Assembly (NCBI GenBank): GCA_905214905.1
Contig: CAJMNK010000027.1
Span: 1 to 24,720 of the forward strand
Direction: 5' to 3'
DNA from: an uncultured bacterium
GTDB taxonomy: Bacteria > Actinomycetota > Coriobacteriia > Coriobacteriales > Coriobacteriaceae
Length of the DNA: 24,720 bases
How positions within the stretch are numbered: position 1 is the stretch's first letter; every line of letters starts with the position of its first letter. Below the pieces are notes generated by a model that was given only the letters and a program-made list of their open reading frames with translations, made no database searches and was not told where the DNA came from. Shown piece after piece: positions 13,568 through 22,007 of this stretch. A program made the position numbers and the translations under genes.

Positions 13568-16144
13568 ATGGAATTTTACGCAAGCTGCCCCGAGGGCTTT
13601 GAGTCCGCACTCGCCGATGAGCTTAAACGCCTCGGGCTTTCGCATGTTCGCCGGCTGAAGGGCCGCGCTACATTTGAGGGCGAGCTCGAGCAAGGCTACC
13701 GAGCATGCCTGTGGTCGCGCCTGACGAGCCGCGTGTTCGTGGTGCTTGGGCGCTTTGAGGCGCAGGATGCCGACGAGCTGTACGACGGCGTTTACGACAT
13801 CGCCTGGGAGACCATCATCCGCCCCGGCGCCACCATCGCCATCACCGCCCGCGGCGTGACCGAGCAGCTGCGCAACACGCGCTTCTCGGCCCTGCGCGCC
13901 AAGGACGCGCTGTGCGACCGTCTGGCCGAGACCACGGGCCGTCGCGCCGATGTCGATGCCACCGATCCCGACGTTCACCTGCTGCTTTCGTTGCGTCAGC
14001 GTCGCGCGAGCATCAGCCTGGACCTTTCGGGCGATCCGTTATTCAAACGCCTGCCGCCTGCCGCGACCCGCGCCGGCGAGGGTACGCACGTGCTGCGCCC
14101 CGACTACGCCGCCCTGGTGCTTTCGCAGGTCGGCTGGACCGCGCTATGCGAGCGCGAGCTGACGGCCGACGATTACGAGAACGAGGCTCTGCCCACGCTG
14201 GTCGACGCCTCATGCGCCGGCGGCGGTCTGCTGCTGGAGGCCGTGAACATTTTGACCGACCGCGCCCCGGGCGCTGCACGCGAGCGCTGGGGCTTTGAAG
14301 GCTGGCAGCTGCACGACGCCGCTCTGTGGGAGCAGCTGCTTGCCGAGGCACGCGAGCGCGAGGCGGCAGCGCGTGAGCGCCAGGCACGCATCGTCGCCGT
14401 GGACATTGACCCCGCCGCCCGCAAGACCGCCGAGCGCATGGTCAAGTGCGCCGGTTACAAGCGCTTTGTCGATTTTTGCGCCGCCAAATCTGCCACCGTA
14501 CTGGACCACGCGGGCGCCGTCGCCGGTGCCGCCCTCGTCGCGGATACGACCGAGACACCGCTGTCGCTTATGCATGACGCCATGACACTGGTCGGCGAGC
14601 TGCGCCGTGCGCCCGAGCTCACTTCGGCACCGGTCGCCGCACTCACCCGCGATGGCCTTATGGCCCGCGCGCTCCACGCCGAGCCCGCGCGCTCCATCGC
14701 CGTCATGCCCAATAACGAGGAGGCGGCTATCGAGGTCTGGCCCTCGCTCGATCATGCTGCCTCGGCGTTTGAAGCTGCGACCAGCGCAAACACCGAGGAG
14801 CAGACCGCGGATGCCCAAGACGAAGCCGCCGACACCCCCATGCCCGAACCTGCTGCCACGCTCGACCTGGGTGACGGCAAGCCGCTACCCGTGCTCATCC
14901 CCGAGTCCGAACAGTTCGCCAACCGCCTGCGCAAGAATGCCCGTCTGCGCCGCAAGTGGGCCAAGCGCGAGGGCGTGAGCTGCTACCGCGTCTACGATGC
15001 CGACCTGCCCGACTACTCCGCCGCCATCGATCTGTACGAGGGTTGCCCGCAGACTCCGGGCCGCTGGCTCGTCATCGCCGAATACGCCGCGCCCAAGACC
15101 ATCGACCCCGCACTGGCTCAGGCCCGTATGCTCGACATTCTGGCTATCGCGCCGCGCATCCTAGATGTTCCCGCCGAGCATGTGCACGCCAAGGCCCGCA
15201 TGCGTTCGCGCGGTGGCTCGCAGTACGGCAAGCAGGGCGCCGGCAAGGGCGGATCGGGCGAACGCGCCAACATCGCGCGCCGTCGCCTCCCGCTCATCGA
15301 AGAGGGCGGCCTCACCTTTGCCGTCAACTTTGACGACTACCTGGACGTGGGCATCTTCTTGGACCACCGCGTCACCCGCAACCTGGTGCGCGAGCACGCC
15401 AAGCAGGCGCGCCGCTTCCTCAACCTGTTTGCCTACACCGGCACTGCCACCTGCTACGCGGCCGATGGCGGCGTCGAGGAGACCGTGACGGTCGACCTCT
15501 CCAACACCTATCTGGACTGGGCCGAGCGCAACATGTGCCAGAACGGCTTTGTGGGGCCTCAGCATCATTTTGTGCGCGACGACGTGCTCGCCTGGATTCG
15601 CGACCAGCGCCAGACGCGCAACCGCTGGGACCTGATCTTTGTCGACCCGCCAACGTTCTCGAACTCGTCCAAGATGGGCCGTCGCACCTGGGATGTCCAG
15701 CGCGACCATGTTGAGCTTTTGGCCGGCGTATCGCGCCTGCTCGCGCAGGGCGGCCATGCCATCTTTAGCTGCAACCTGCGCGGCTTCCGCCCCGAAACGC
15801 GCAAGCTCGCCCGCGCGGGCGTGGTGCTGGAGGACATTACGGCGCAGACCATCCCCGAGGACTTCGCGCGCAACCAGAAAGTGCACCACTGCTACATCGT
15901 GCGCCGCCTGCCCATCGAGGACGCCATGGCCGAGGTCGGCTTTAGCGCCGAGGAAATTGCCGAGCGCGTCGAGGAACTGCGCAACCCCGAGGCCCGCAAG
16001 ACACGTGCAGCAGCGCCCGCGCACGCGCAGGCCGGCGACCGAGGGCCGCGCGGCAACGGCAAGTCCAGCTTTGCCGGCAAGCCCTCCCCCGCCGGCAAAC
16101 CTAAAAAGAAGAAGTTCTACGCCAGCAAGCCCAAGGGCAGATAA
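13568..16144 (+). CDS. rlmKL: RlmKL-type fused 23S rRNA methyltransferase with degenerate N-terminal catalytic domain
   Basis: 858 residues. A THUMP-containing N-terminal region (about 1-160) leads into an RlmL-like methyltransferase domain: LVDASCAGGGLLLEA (211-225) and TDRAPGAARERWGFEGWQLHD (230-250) align with E. coli RlmL. A long linker (about 391-440) joins an RlmK domain: NRLRKNARLRRKWAKREGVSCYRVYDADLPDY (452-483), SAM motif FAYTGTAT (621-628) and FVDPPTFS (691-698). In the RlmL half the SAM motif DPMCGSGT has become DASCAGGG (213-220), and the catalytic NPPYG appears to be replaced by DTTET (326-330). The RlmK half (7-methylguanosine 2069) looks intact while the RlmL half (N2-methylguanosine 2445) may be inactive. 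A Lys/Gly/Pro-rich tail (about 811-858) could bind RNA. The ribosome site GAGAGG precedes the ATG. Confidence 0.9.
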   Translation: MEFYASCPEGFESALADELKRLGLSHVRRLKGRATFEGELEQGYRACLWSRLTSRVFVVLGRFEAQDADELYDGVYDIAWETIIRPGATIAITARGVTEQLRNTRFSALRAKDALCDRLAETTGRRADVDATDPDVHLLLSLRQRRASISLDLSGDPLFKRLPPAATRAGEGTHVLRPDYAALVLSQVGWTALCERELTADDYENEALPTLVDASCAGGGLLLEAVNILTDRAPGAARERWGFEGWQLHDAALWEQLLAEAREREAAARERQARIVAVDIDPAARKTAERMVKCAGYKRFVDFCAAKSATVLDHAGAVAGAALVADTTETPLSLMHDAMTLVGELRRAPELTSAPVAALTRDGLMARALHAEPARSIAVMPNNEEAAIEVWPSLDHAASAFEAATSANTEEQTADAQDEAADTPMPEPAATLDLGDGKPLPVLIPESEQFANRLRKNARLRRKWAKREGVSCYRVYDADLPDYSAAIDLYEGCPQTPGRWLVIAEYAAPKTIDPALAQARMLDILAIAPRILDVPAEHVHAKARMRSRGGSQYGKQGAGKGGSGERANIARRRLPLIEEGGLTFAVNFDDYLDVGIFLDHRVTRNLVREHAKQARRFLNLFAYTGTATCYAADGGVEETVTVDLSNTYLDWAERNMCQNGFVGPQHHFVRDDVLAWIRDQRQTRNRWDLIFVDPPTFSNSSKMGRRTWDVQRDHVELLAGVSRLLAQGGHAIFSCNLRGFRPETRKLARAGVVLEDITAQTIPEDFARNQKVHHCYIVRRLPIEDAMAEVGFSAEEIAERVEELRNPEARKTRAAAPAHAQAGDRGPRGNGKSSFAGKPSPAGKPKKKKFYASKPKGR

Positions 16145-16147
16145 CAA

Positions 16148-16212
16148 AGTTGCGGTGGAATACGGACTTTTGCCTGGAATTAGGTAAATTTAGACCGTAT
16201 TTCACCGCAACT
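16148..16212. repeat. Palindromic element / convergent terminator region
   Basis: Arms 16148-16165 and 16195-16212 are complementary at 17 of 18 positions; the exception can pair as G-U in plus-strand RNA. The interior of 29 bases is AT-rich. It starts three bases after the stop of the methyltransferase gene and lies 24 bases from the stop of the convergent response regulator gene, so it may end both transcripts although no T-tract is present. Confidence 0.65.
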
Positions 16213-16236
16213 CATATTGGGATGGCGGATGCCGAC

Positions 16237-16950
16237 CTATCCCTGGATGACCAATCGGTAACCAATACCCACGCGCGTCTGGATATAGCGCGGATGCGCG
16301 GGGTCGGACTCGATCTTCTTGCGCAGCGTGCCCATAAAGACACGCAGGCTCGCCAGGTCGCTCTTGGTCGCCGTGCCCCAAATCTCGTGCAGGATAAACT
16401 GGTGCGTCAGCACCTTGTCGGCGTTGTGTGCCAGCAGGCACAAGAGCTTGTACTCGATCGGCGTCAGATGCAGTTCCTCGCCATCCATCGTGGCGATGCC
16501 GGCATCAAAATCGATATGCAGCTCACCGGTATCGAACGAGCCCTCGGAGACAACGCCGCCCATCTGCGCATACGAAAGGCGCCTGAGCGTCGTGCGAATG
16601 CGCGCGAGCAGTTCCTCGACCGAAAATGGCTTGGTCAGATAGTCGTCGGCGCCGGCATCGAGCGCGCGGATTTTGTCCGCATCCTCGCTGCGCGCCGAGA
16701 CCACAATAATCGGCATGCCCGACCATGCGCGCACCGACTCCACCACCTTGACGCCATCCATATCGGGCAGGCCCAGATCGAGCAGCACAATGCTCGGCGC
16801 CTGCGATGAGGCGGCGGCGATGGCGGCATGGGCGGTCTCCACAGCCATATGGCGCAAGCCGTGCGCCTCGAGCGCGGCAACAATAAGATTGCGAACGGCG
16901 GGGTCGTCCTCAACGACCAAGATGAGCGGTTTTACGGCAGAGTTCGGCAC
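16237..16950 (-). CDS. kdpE: KdpE-like OmpR-family response regulator
   Basis: 237 residues. I chose a GTG start at 16950 because the ribosome site AAGGAG overlaps the kinase stop codon and lies seven bases upstream. The receiver domain has acidic pair D15-D16, phospho-acceptor D58 in LLDLGLPDMDG and K107 in YLTKPF; the C-terminal winged helix has LTPIEYKLLCLLAHNADKVLTH and the closing TRVGIGYRL. SARSEDADKIRALDAGADDYL is nearly the KdpE signature. Only four bases separate it from the kinase gene, so the two are translationally coupled. KdpE controls potassium uptake in other bacteria; here the nearest potassium gene is kup. Confidence 0.88.
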   Translation of the reverse strand: MPNSAVKPLILVVEDDPAVRNLIVAALEAHGLRHMAVETAHAAIAAASSQAPSIVLLDLGLPDMDGVKVVESVRAWSGMPIIVVSARSEDADKIRALDAGADDYLTKPFSVEELLARIRTTLRRLSYAQMGGVVSEGSFDTGELHIDFDAGIATMDGEELHLTPIEYKLLCLLAHNADKVLTHQFILHEIWGTATKSDLASLRVFMGTLRKKIESDPAHPRYIQTRVGIGYRLVIQG

Positions 16951-16954
16951 AGCG

Positions 16955-18580
16955 CTACTCCTTATCAAACGAAACGTCGGCGGCGGGAAGTTCAATCGTA
17001 AAGACCGAACCGTGCGGGTCCGCTGCGGCAACCTCTATGCTACCGCCATGTGCCAACGCAATGGAACGGCAGAGCGAAAGACCCAGGCCAACGCTGCGGT
17101 GGCTGTCGGCCAGACCATGGTTGGCGGTATAGAACGACTCGAAGATCCGCTCGCGATCCTCGGGTGCGATGCCCGGACCATCATCGGCCACCGAGCACGC
17201 CACGCGTCCATCGTCGACGCTAATCGAAATCATGATATGCGAGCCCGCGGGCGTATAGGTGATGGCGTTGTTCACCAGATTGACCACCAGCTGCACCATC
17301 AGGCGTGCATCGACGTTGACGAGCGCCGGCTCATCGCACGCCACCACCTTAAGGTCGTGCTCGCGCACGGCAGGGTTCACGTGGCGCAGCGCCTCCTCGA
17401 CGATATCGTCCATGAGCTCGAGCGTGGTCGACAGGCGCATGCCGCCGCCCTCGAGCTTGGTGATGGCGAGCAGGTTCTCGACGGTGGCGTTGAGCCACAG
17501 CGCATCCGAGCGAATGGATAGAAGCAGGCCGCGGCGCGTCTGGGCATCGAGCACGGCGGTGCCGGTCGAGCCCTGGTCGAGCAGCACGTCGGCATTACCC
17601 GAAATACTGGTAAGCGGTGTGCGCAGATCGTGCGAGATGGAGCGCAGCAGGTTGGCGCGCAGCTGTTCGTTTTTGGCGAGCACCGCCGCCTCCTCGCGGG
17701 CCTCCATGGCGCGGGCGCGGTCGAGCGCCAGCTCGCCTTCGCTCACGATGGCATCGGCAAGCGTCCGCTCCTCATGCGTCAGCACGTCGGGCTCGGCAAC
17801 GATAGCCAGCACGCCCACCACCGAGGCGGGGTCGCCCGAACGGACGAAGCCGTCGCCCGTGCGAACCGTCAGGTAGATGCCATAAAACGCCGAGCCGCCA
17901 TAGGTGGCATCGAGCGGCGTTCCCACATAGGCGGACGCCGAGAGCCGCGGCGGCATCTGCGGCGCCAGCTCGTGCACCGGCGCGGCATCGCCCACGGCCG
18001 TGTATGTCGCACGCGGCAGCAGGTCATCGCCCTCGGCGTCGGCGCTGTACCACACGACCGGACAGCCCGAAAGACGCGCCAGCTGCGTTGCCATGGCATG
18101 GACAATCTGCTGCTGATCGGCGCACCGCTGCAGCATGCGGTTGGTCTCGAGCACCATATGCGTGCGGCGGTCGCTGGCGGCAGCCTGTGCCAAGGCACGG
18201 CGCAGGGCCAACGCAATCGAGCTCGACACAAGCGAGACCACAAACATGATGAAGAACATGCCGGGATAGACGCGGTCGATAAACGACAGCGAGTAGCGCG
18301 GGCCGACAAACAAGAAGTTGTAGAGTGCCACAGCAGCAGCCGAGCTCAGCAAGCAATACAGGCGACTCCAGGTAAAGAATGCGCACAGCTGAACGGCGAA
18401 CACATAGACGATCATGATGCTCGGCGCGAGACCCGGATGGTCGAGCAGCGCGCCCACAATCGTCGCCGCGACCAGCAGTCCCACCGATACGCAGGCGTCA
18501 TACAGAGGAGTGCGGCGCGTCAGCGTTGTGCGCCGCCACCAAAAGCTATCGGCAATATCGCCGTCCGTACGGACGTCCAT
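16955..18580 (-). CDS. KdpD-like sensor histidine kinase lacking the N-terminal KdpD/Usp domains
   Basis: 541 residues. After a short cytosolic start come four membrane helices (about 28-46, 51-69, 76-92, 106-127) of the DUF4118 type found in KdpD. A GAF-like region (about 150-290) precedes the kinase core: H-box SISHDLRTPLTS with H317, N-box NLVNNAITYTP (N434-N438 region), G1 DDGPG (466-470) and G2 GLGLSL (498-503). The gene begins right at the membrane part; the roughly 380-residue cytosolic KdpD sensor and universal-stress domains of E. coli KdpD are absent, and no separate gene for them is in the window. A purine-rich GAGAGGGGCGGGG precedes the ATG. The hairpin at 18610-18645 separates it from the upstream small gene and kup on the same strand. 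Confidence 0.9.
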   Translation of the reverse strand: MDVRTDGDIADSFWWRRTTLTRRTPLYDACVSVGLLVAATIVGALLDHPGLAPSIMIVYVFAVQLCAFFTWSRLYCLLSSAAAVALYNFLFVGPRYSLSFIDRVYPGMFFIMFVVSLVSSSIALALRRALAQAAASDRRTHMVLETNRMLQRCADQQQIVHAMATQLARLSGCPVVWYSADAEGDDLLPRATYTAVGDAAPVHELAPQMPPRLSASAYVGTPLDATYGGSAFYGIYLTVRTGDGFVRSGDPASVVGVLAIVAEPDVLTHEERTLADAIVSEGELALDRARAMEAREEAAVLAKNEQLRANLLRSISHDLRTPLTSISGNADVLLDQGSTGTAVLDAQTRRGLLLSIRSDALWLNATVENLLAITKLEGGGMRLSTTLELMDDIVEEALRHVNPAVREHDLKVVACDEPALVNVDARLMVQLVVNLVNNAITYTPAGSHIMISISVDDGRVACSVADDGPGIAPEDRERIFESFYTANHGLADSHRSVGLGLSLCRSIALAHGGSIEVAAADPHGSVFTIELPAADVSFDKE

Positions 18581-18609
18581 CAGTGCCCCGCCCCTCTCTC
18601 AAAAACAAA

Positions 18610-18660
18610 AACCACCACAAAGGGACAGGCACCTTTGTGGTGGTTTCCCTTGTGGTGGTT
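18610..18660 (-). terminator. Palindromic repeat, copy B of the ACAAAGGGAC family, acting as a likely terminator
   Basis: Arms 18610-18623 and 18632-18645 are perfectly complementary (14 bp) around an 8-base loop. On the minus strand the stem is followed by TTTTTGTTTTTG, a good terminator for the kup/small-protein transcript just before the kinase gene. A second near-copy of the right arm (18647-18660, CCCTTGTGGTGGTT) follows, so an alternative hairpin can form. Confidence 0.75.
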
Positions 18661-18692
18661 CCAAGTGTAAAGCCTTCTACGACCGGCGGTCG

Positions 18693-18887
18693 CTAGACAA
18701 ACAGCACGTGCGCGAGCAGCGCGCAAACGCACGCCGCGACAAGCAGCGTCACCACGATCGAGATCACGCGGTCGGCCATGTCCATGTTGGCACGGTTCGT
18801 CAAAAACCGATCTTCGGCGGCGTCGGCGCGTGCCTCACGTACCAGCTCGGCAACCACCTCGCGGCCATCAAGCATCTTTGCATCCAT
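18693..18887 (-). CDS. Small single-pass membrane protein of unknown function
   Basis: 64 residues from the ATG at 18887, which has a strong GGGAGG ribosome site; an ATG ten codons earlier (18917) has only a distant GGAG. The N-terminal two thirds is charged and soluble (VVAELVREARADAAEDRFLTNRA), and residues about 40-64 form one hydrophobic helix ending at the C-terminus, a tail-anchored layout. I do not recognise the family. It follows kup by about 60 bases on the same strand and precedes the KdpD-like gene, so it may be an accessory or regulatory peptide of the potassium transporter or kinase; this is position-based inference. Confidence 0.6.
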   Translation of the reverse strand: MDAKMLDGREVVAELVREARADAAEDRFLTNRANMDMADRVISIVVTLLVAACVCALLAHVLFV

Positions 18888-18948
18888 GTTTGCCTCCCCG
18901 GTCTCAATCTTGTCCATCGAAAACCAACTCCGTGCAACCTGTCGGCGC

Positions 18949-20976
18949 CTACGGCCGCTCGTTGGGGGCCAGGCGCTGCATCTTGTTCACGGCCTTGAAC
19001 TTGGTGAACAGCGGCACGTACTCAAAGCTCACGTTGGAGTTCTCCAGGCCGTACCAGCGTGCAGGCGTGCCGGCAGCGCGACGGATGATGTACTTGAGCG
19101 TGATGGCCGTGCGCTCGCTGGGCTCCACGTCGCTTTCGGGCGCCAGAAGTTTACGGATCAGGACGAACTTGAACGTACCGATGTTGCCCGGATCCTTGTA
19201 GACCGAGTAATCATGCGTCTGCGCCGGCAGCTCGCCGGTGGCAGCCAGGTCCTGAACGACCTGACGCAGGTAGGCATTGACGCGCTGGTTGATCTTGTAG
19301 CCCAGGTACAGATGCACGCGGAACACGTAGTCGGTGCCAAACGTCTCGACCGAATAGGCAAAGGTATGCGGCTCGTCCATGGTCTCGACATTCACGAACC
19401 ACCAGGCGCGAGCGCGCTTGGGATGCTTGTCCAAGATCGAGTAGACGATATCACGGTCGATATAGTCGGTATGGGTGTCCTTGGTCAGGTACACGATGTT
19501 GTCGCTCAGACGCTCGTAGCGATCGTCATCGCGCAGGCGCTTGAGCTGCGGCAGGTAGCTGCGCAGCGGCAGCAGCGTAAACTGGCGCTGCTCAACAGCC
19601 GTACCGTTGTACCAGCACACCATGATACCCATGATGAGCGCGGCCATGAGGATGGTGAAATAGCCGCCGTGGAAGAACTTGGTGAGCGAGCTCACGAAGA
19701 AGAAGCCCTCGAGCAAAAGGAAGAAGGCCGCGAAGATCCACGGAGCAACCTTGAGCTTGCGCTCCTCGTGCAGGTAGAAGAAGAGCAGCAGCGTGGTGCA
19801 CATCATAGTCAGCGTAATGGCAAGGCCGTAGGCGGCTTCCATATGCGCCGAGTTCTGGAACAGCAGCACCACGATGACGCAGCCCACGAGCATGACGTTG
19901 TTGACCATGGGGATGTAGAGCTGGCCTTTGGTCTCGGCAGGGTAGAAGACCTGCATGTGCGGCATGAGGTCCAGACGGCTGGCCTCGGACACCAGCGAAA
20001 ACGCGCCGGTAATGAGCGCCTGCGAGGCAATGATGGCCGCAACGGTGGAAAGGCCGACGGCAAACGGACGCAGGCCCGGGGCGAGCATCTGGTAGAACGG
20101 GTTGAGGTCGGCAATGCCCATGAGCTCGGGGTTGGCAGCGTTGTTCATAAGCCAAGCGCCCTGGCCCATATAGGAAAGCAGCAGGCAGCACTTAACGAAC
20201 GGCCAGGTAGCGTAGATGTTGCCGCGGCCGACGTGGCCCATGTCGGAGTAGAGCGCCTCGGCACCGGTGGTGGCGAGGAAGCAGCTGCCCAGAATCATGA
20301 TGCCCGCGTGGTTGTTGGGGCTCAACAAAAAGGCGATGCCGCGCACCGGGTTGAGGCACAGCAGCACGGCGGGGTGCTGTAAGACAAAGAACAGGCCCGT
20401 GCCGCCCAGGAACAGGAACCACAGCGTCATGATGGGGCCAAAGGCGTGACCGATCTTGGCCGTACCGATGCGCTGCACCAAGAAGAGCACGATGATGATG
20501 GCGAGCGTAATGGCGACGACGCGACCCTGGTCATCGCCCAGCACGGCATGGACCGCCGGGATGGTGCGCAGGCCCTCGATGGCCGTGGTAACGGTAACAG
20601 CCGGCGTCAGAATGCCGTCGGCGAGCAGCGCGGCGCCACCCAGCATGGCGGGGATGATAAGCCACTTACCGCAGCGCTTGACCAGGCTGTACAGGGCAAA
20701 GATGCCGCCCTCACCATGGTTATCGGCGCGCAGCGAGATGAGCACATACTTGATGGTGGTCAGCAGCGTGACCGTCCACACGACAAGGGAGAGCGCGCCG
20801 AGCACGAACTCCTCCGTGACGCTTCCGATGCCGCCGTTGCCGGCAACGAGCGCCTTGGTTACATACATAGGGCTGGTGCCGATATCGCCGTACACCACGC
20901 CCAGCGTGACGAGCATCGCCGAGATGCTCACAGGAATCGCAGCGTGCGAGGCTGCCTCCTTGGCCTTTTGTTCCAT
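18949..20976 (-). CDS. kup: KUP-family potassium uptake transporter
   Basis: 675 residues. The ATG at 20976 has GGAGG ten bases before it; a TTG at 20994 is a poorer choice because the ribosome site would fall inside the gene. About twelve membrane helices fill the first 450 residues, with the signature GVVYGDIGTSP (residues 26-36) and GEGGIFALYSLVKR. The rest is the cytosolic KUP C-terminal domain (HTDYIDRDIVYSILDKHPKRARAWWFVNVE). The protein imports potassium, usually with protons, at the cell membrane. It is the first gene of the minus-strand group containing the small membrane protein and a KdpDE-like pair, which suggests potassium-linked sensing. No c-di-AMP riboswitch is apparent in the short upstream gap. 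Confidence 0.95.
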   Translation of the reverse strand: MEQKAKEAASHAAIPVSISAMLVTLGVVYGDIGTSPMYVTKALVAGNGGIGSVTEEFVLGALSLVVWTVTLLTTIKYVLISLRADNHGEGGIFALYSLVKRCGKWLIIPAMLGGAALLADGILTPAVTVTTAIEGLRTIPAVHAVLGDDQGRVVAITLAIIIVLFLVQRIGTAKIGHAFGPIMTLWFLFLGGTGLFFVLQHPAVLLCLNPVRGIAFLLSPNNHAGIMILGSCFLATTGAEALYSDMGHVGRGNIYATWPFVKCCLLLSYMGQGAWLMNNAANPELMGIADLNPFYQMLAPGLRPFAVGLSTVAAIIASQALITGAFSLVSEASRLDLMPHMQVFYPAETKGQLYIPMVNNVMLVGCVIVVLLFQNSAHMEAAYGLAITLTMMCTTLLLFFYLHEERKLKVAPWIFAAFFLLLEGFFFVSSLTKFFHGGYFTILMAALIMGIMVCWYNGTAVEQRQFTLLPLRSYLPQLKRLRDDDRYERLSDNIVYLTKDTHTDYIDRDIVYSILDKHPKRARAWWFVNVETMDEPHTFAYSVETFGTDYVFRVHLYLGYKINQRVNAYLRQVVQDLAATGELPAQTHDYSVYKDPGNIGTFKFVLIRKLLAPESDVEPSERTAITLKYIIRRAAGTPARWYGLENSNVSFEYVPLFTKFKAVNKMQRLAPNERP

Positions 20977-21011
20977 AAGCCGGTTTCCTCCCAACTTTAA
21001 TGTTCGAAGGG

Positions 21012-21017
21012 ATTATA
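21012..21017 (-). promoter_or_regulatory. Candidate kup -10 box
   Basis: Read on the minus strand this is a perfect TATAAT, 36 bases before the kup start. No close TTGACA lies at the right spacing, so the -35 is weak or activator-dependent. Confidence 0.4.
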
Positions 21018-21098
21018 GGTAATCGGCCCATGTTTTAATGCACTGTTTTCCCAGCTAGATAAAGATTTATACAGTCTTTAGGCTACCGCGGCGATATG

Positions 21099-21133
21099 GA
21101 ATGTGACAAAGGGACTGTCCCCTTGTCACATTC
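21099..21133 (-). repeat. Palindromic repeat, copy C of the ACAAAGGGAC family
   Basis: Arms 21099-21113 and 21119-21133 pair at 14 of 15 positions around a 5-base loop. The repeat begins one base after the stop codon of the nitroreductase gene in its reading direction. It is closely related to copy A (3441-3471): GACAAAGGGAC and its partner arm are shared. It probably forms the 3' hairpin of the nitroreductase transcript, but no T-tract follows. Confidence 0.8.
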
Positions 21134-21134
21134 G

Positions 21135-22007
21135 TCATTTTCCGAGCCAGTTTTTGAACCACCACTCCATGGAGCGGCTCATCTCGGCCATAAAGGGGCT
21201 CGTGTGCTTGCGTGTGTAGATATCCACGACGCGCTCCCCCACCTCGCGGGCGTGCGGGCGAAACATCGCGTCCATCTCGGCCACCTGCGCATCCATGGTC
21301 GCGGCATCCGCACGGCAGTAGCGCTCCTCGTGCACCAGGTTCACCACGGGATGTGCGATTGCCGGGCGCTCCTTGCGGGGCGTGCCGATGATGAGCATCG
21401 ATAGCGGCATGGTATAGGGCGGCAGATCGAGCAGCGCGGCAACTTCCTCAGCGTTCTCGACGATGTCGCCGATATAGCAGCTCCCCAGCCCCAGGGCCTC
21501 GGCGGCAACCACGGCGTTTTGCGCGGCGATCACGGCATCCTGAGCCGCGATGGCAAAGTCGCCCAGACCCGGCGCGCGGCGGGGCGCCTTGCCCGTACGC
21601 TCTACAAACTCGGGCTCAAAGCAGCCCACGTGCTCAAACAGATCGATCCACTTGGCATAATCGACCACAAATATAAGTGCCCAGGGCGCCTTGGCGATCA
21701 TGGGCTGGTGGTCGCACAGGTCGGCCAGACGGTCCAGCGTGGCCTGCTCGCGAATGCTCACGATGGAATACATCATCATGGCGCCCGCCGACGGCGCGCG
21801 ACTCGCCGCATGCAGAATCGCCGCCCGCTGCTCGTCGGTCACCGCCACGGGACGGTCGTTGTCATCGCGCGCAAAAGCGCGCGTGGACGAACGGTGCTCC
21901 AAAATGTCCAGTACCGCGTTGCCCGTAGTCTCGACCGGATAGCCGTACGTATCCACGACCGCAGCTCCGTCGCCGCCCATGTCCGCCTTGCAAACCTGCT
22001 CGCTCAT
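21135..22007 (-). CDS. Nitroreductase-family FMN-dependent oxidoreductase
   Basis: 290 residues. The family entry motif is LEHRSSTRAFARD (about 36-48), where Arg residues bind the FMN phosphate, and AASRAPSAGAMMMYSIVSI is the usual following helix and strand. AAQNAVVAAEALGLGSCYIGDI and PLSMLIIGTPRKERP are the conserved second half of the fold. A 35-residue N-terminal extension and a C-terminal extension rich in charged and aromatic residues (MEWWFKNWLGK) go beyond the minimal domain. It would reduce nitro compounds, quinones or flavins with NAD(P)H. The ribosome site GAGGG precedes the ATG. It appears to be a single-gene unit with a palindromic repeat at its 3' end. Confidence 0.9.
   Translation of the reverse strand: MSEQVCKADMGGDGAAVVDTYGYPVETTGNAVLDILEHRSSTRAFARDDNDRPVAVTDEQRAAILHAASRAPSAGAMMMYSIVSIREQATLDRLADLCDHQPMIAKAPWALIFVVDYAKWIDLFEHVGCFEPEFVERTGKAPRRAPGLGDFAIAAQDAVIAAQNAVVAAEALGLGSCYIGDIVENAEEVAALLDLPPYTMPLSMLIIGTPRKERPAIAHPVVNLVHEERYCRADAATMDAQVAEMDAMFRPHAREVGERVVDIYTRKHTSPFMAEMSRSMEWWFKNWLGK

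Noticed and set aside
20977..21134. c-di-AMP (ydaO-type) riboswitch upstream of kup
   Set aside because: The gap is short, largely taken by a palindromic repeat, and the conserved riboswitch sequence blocks are not visible.
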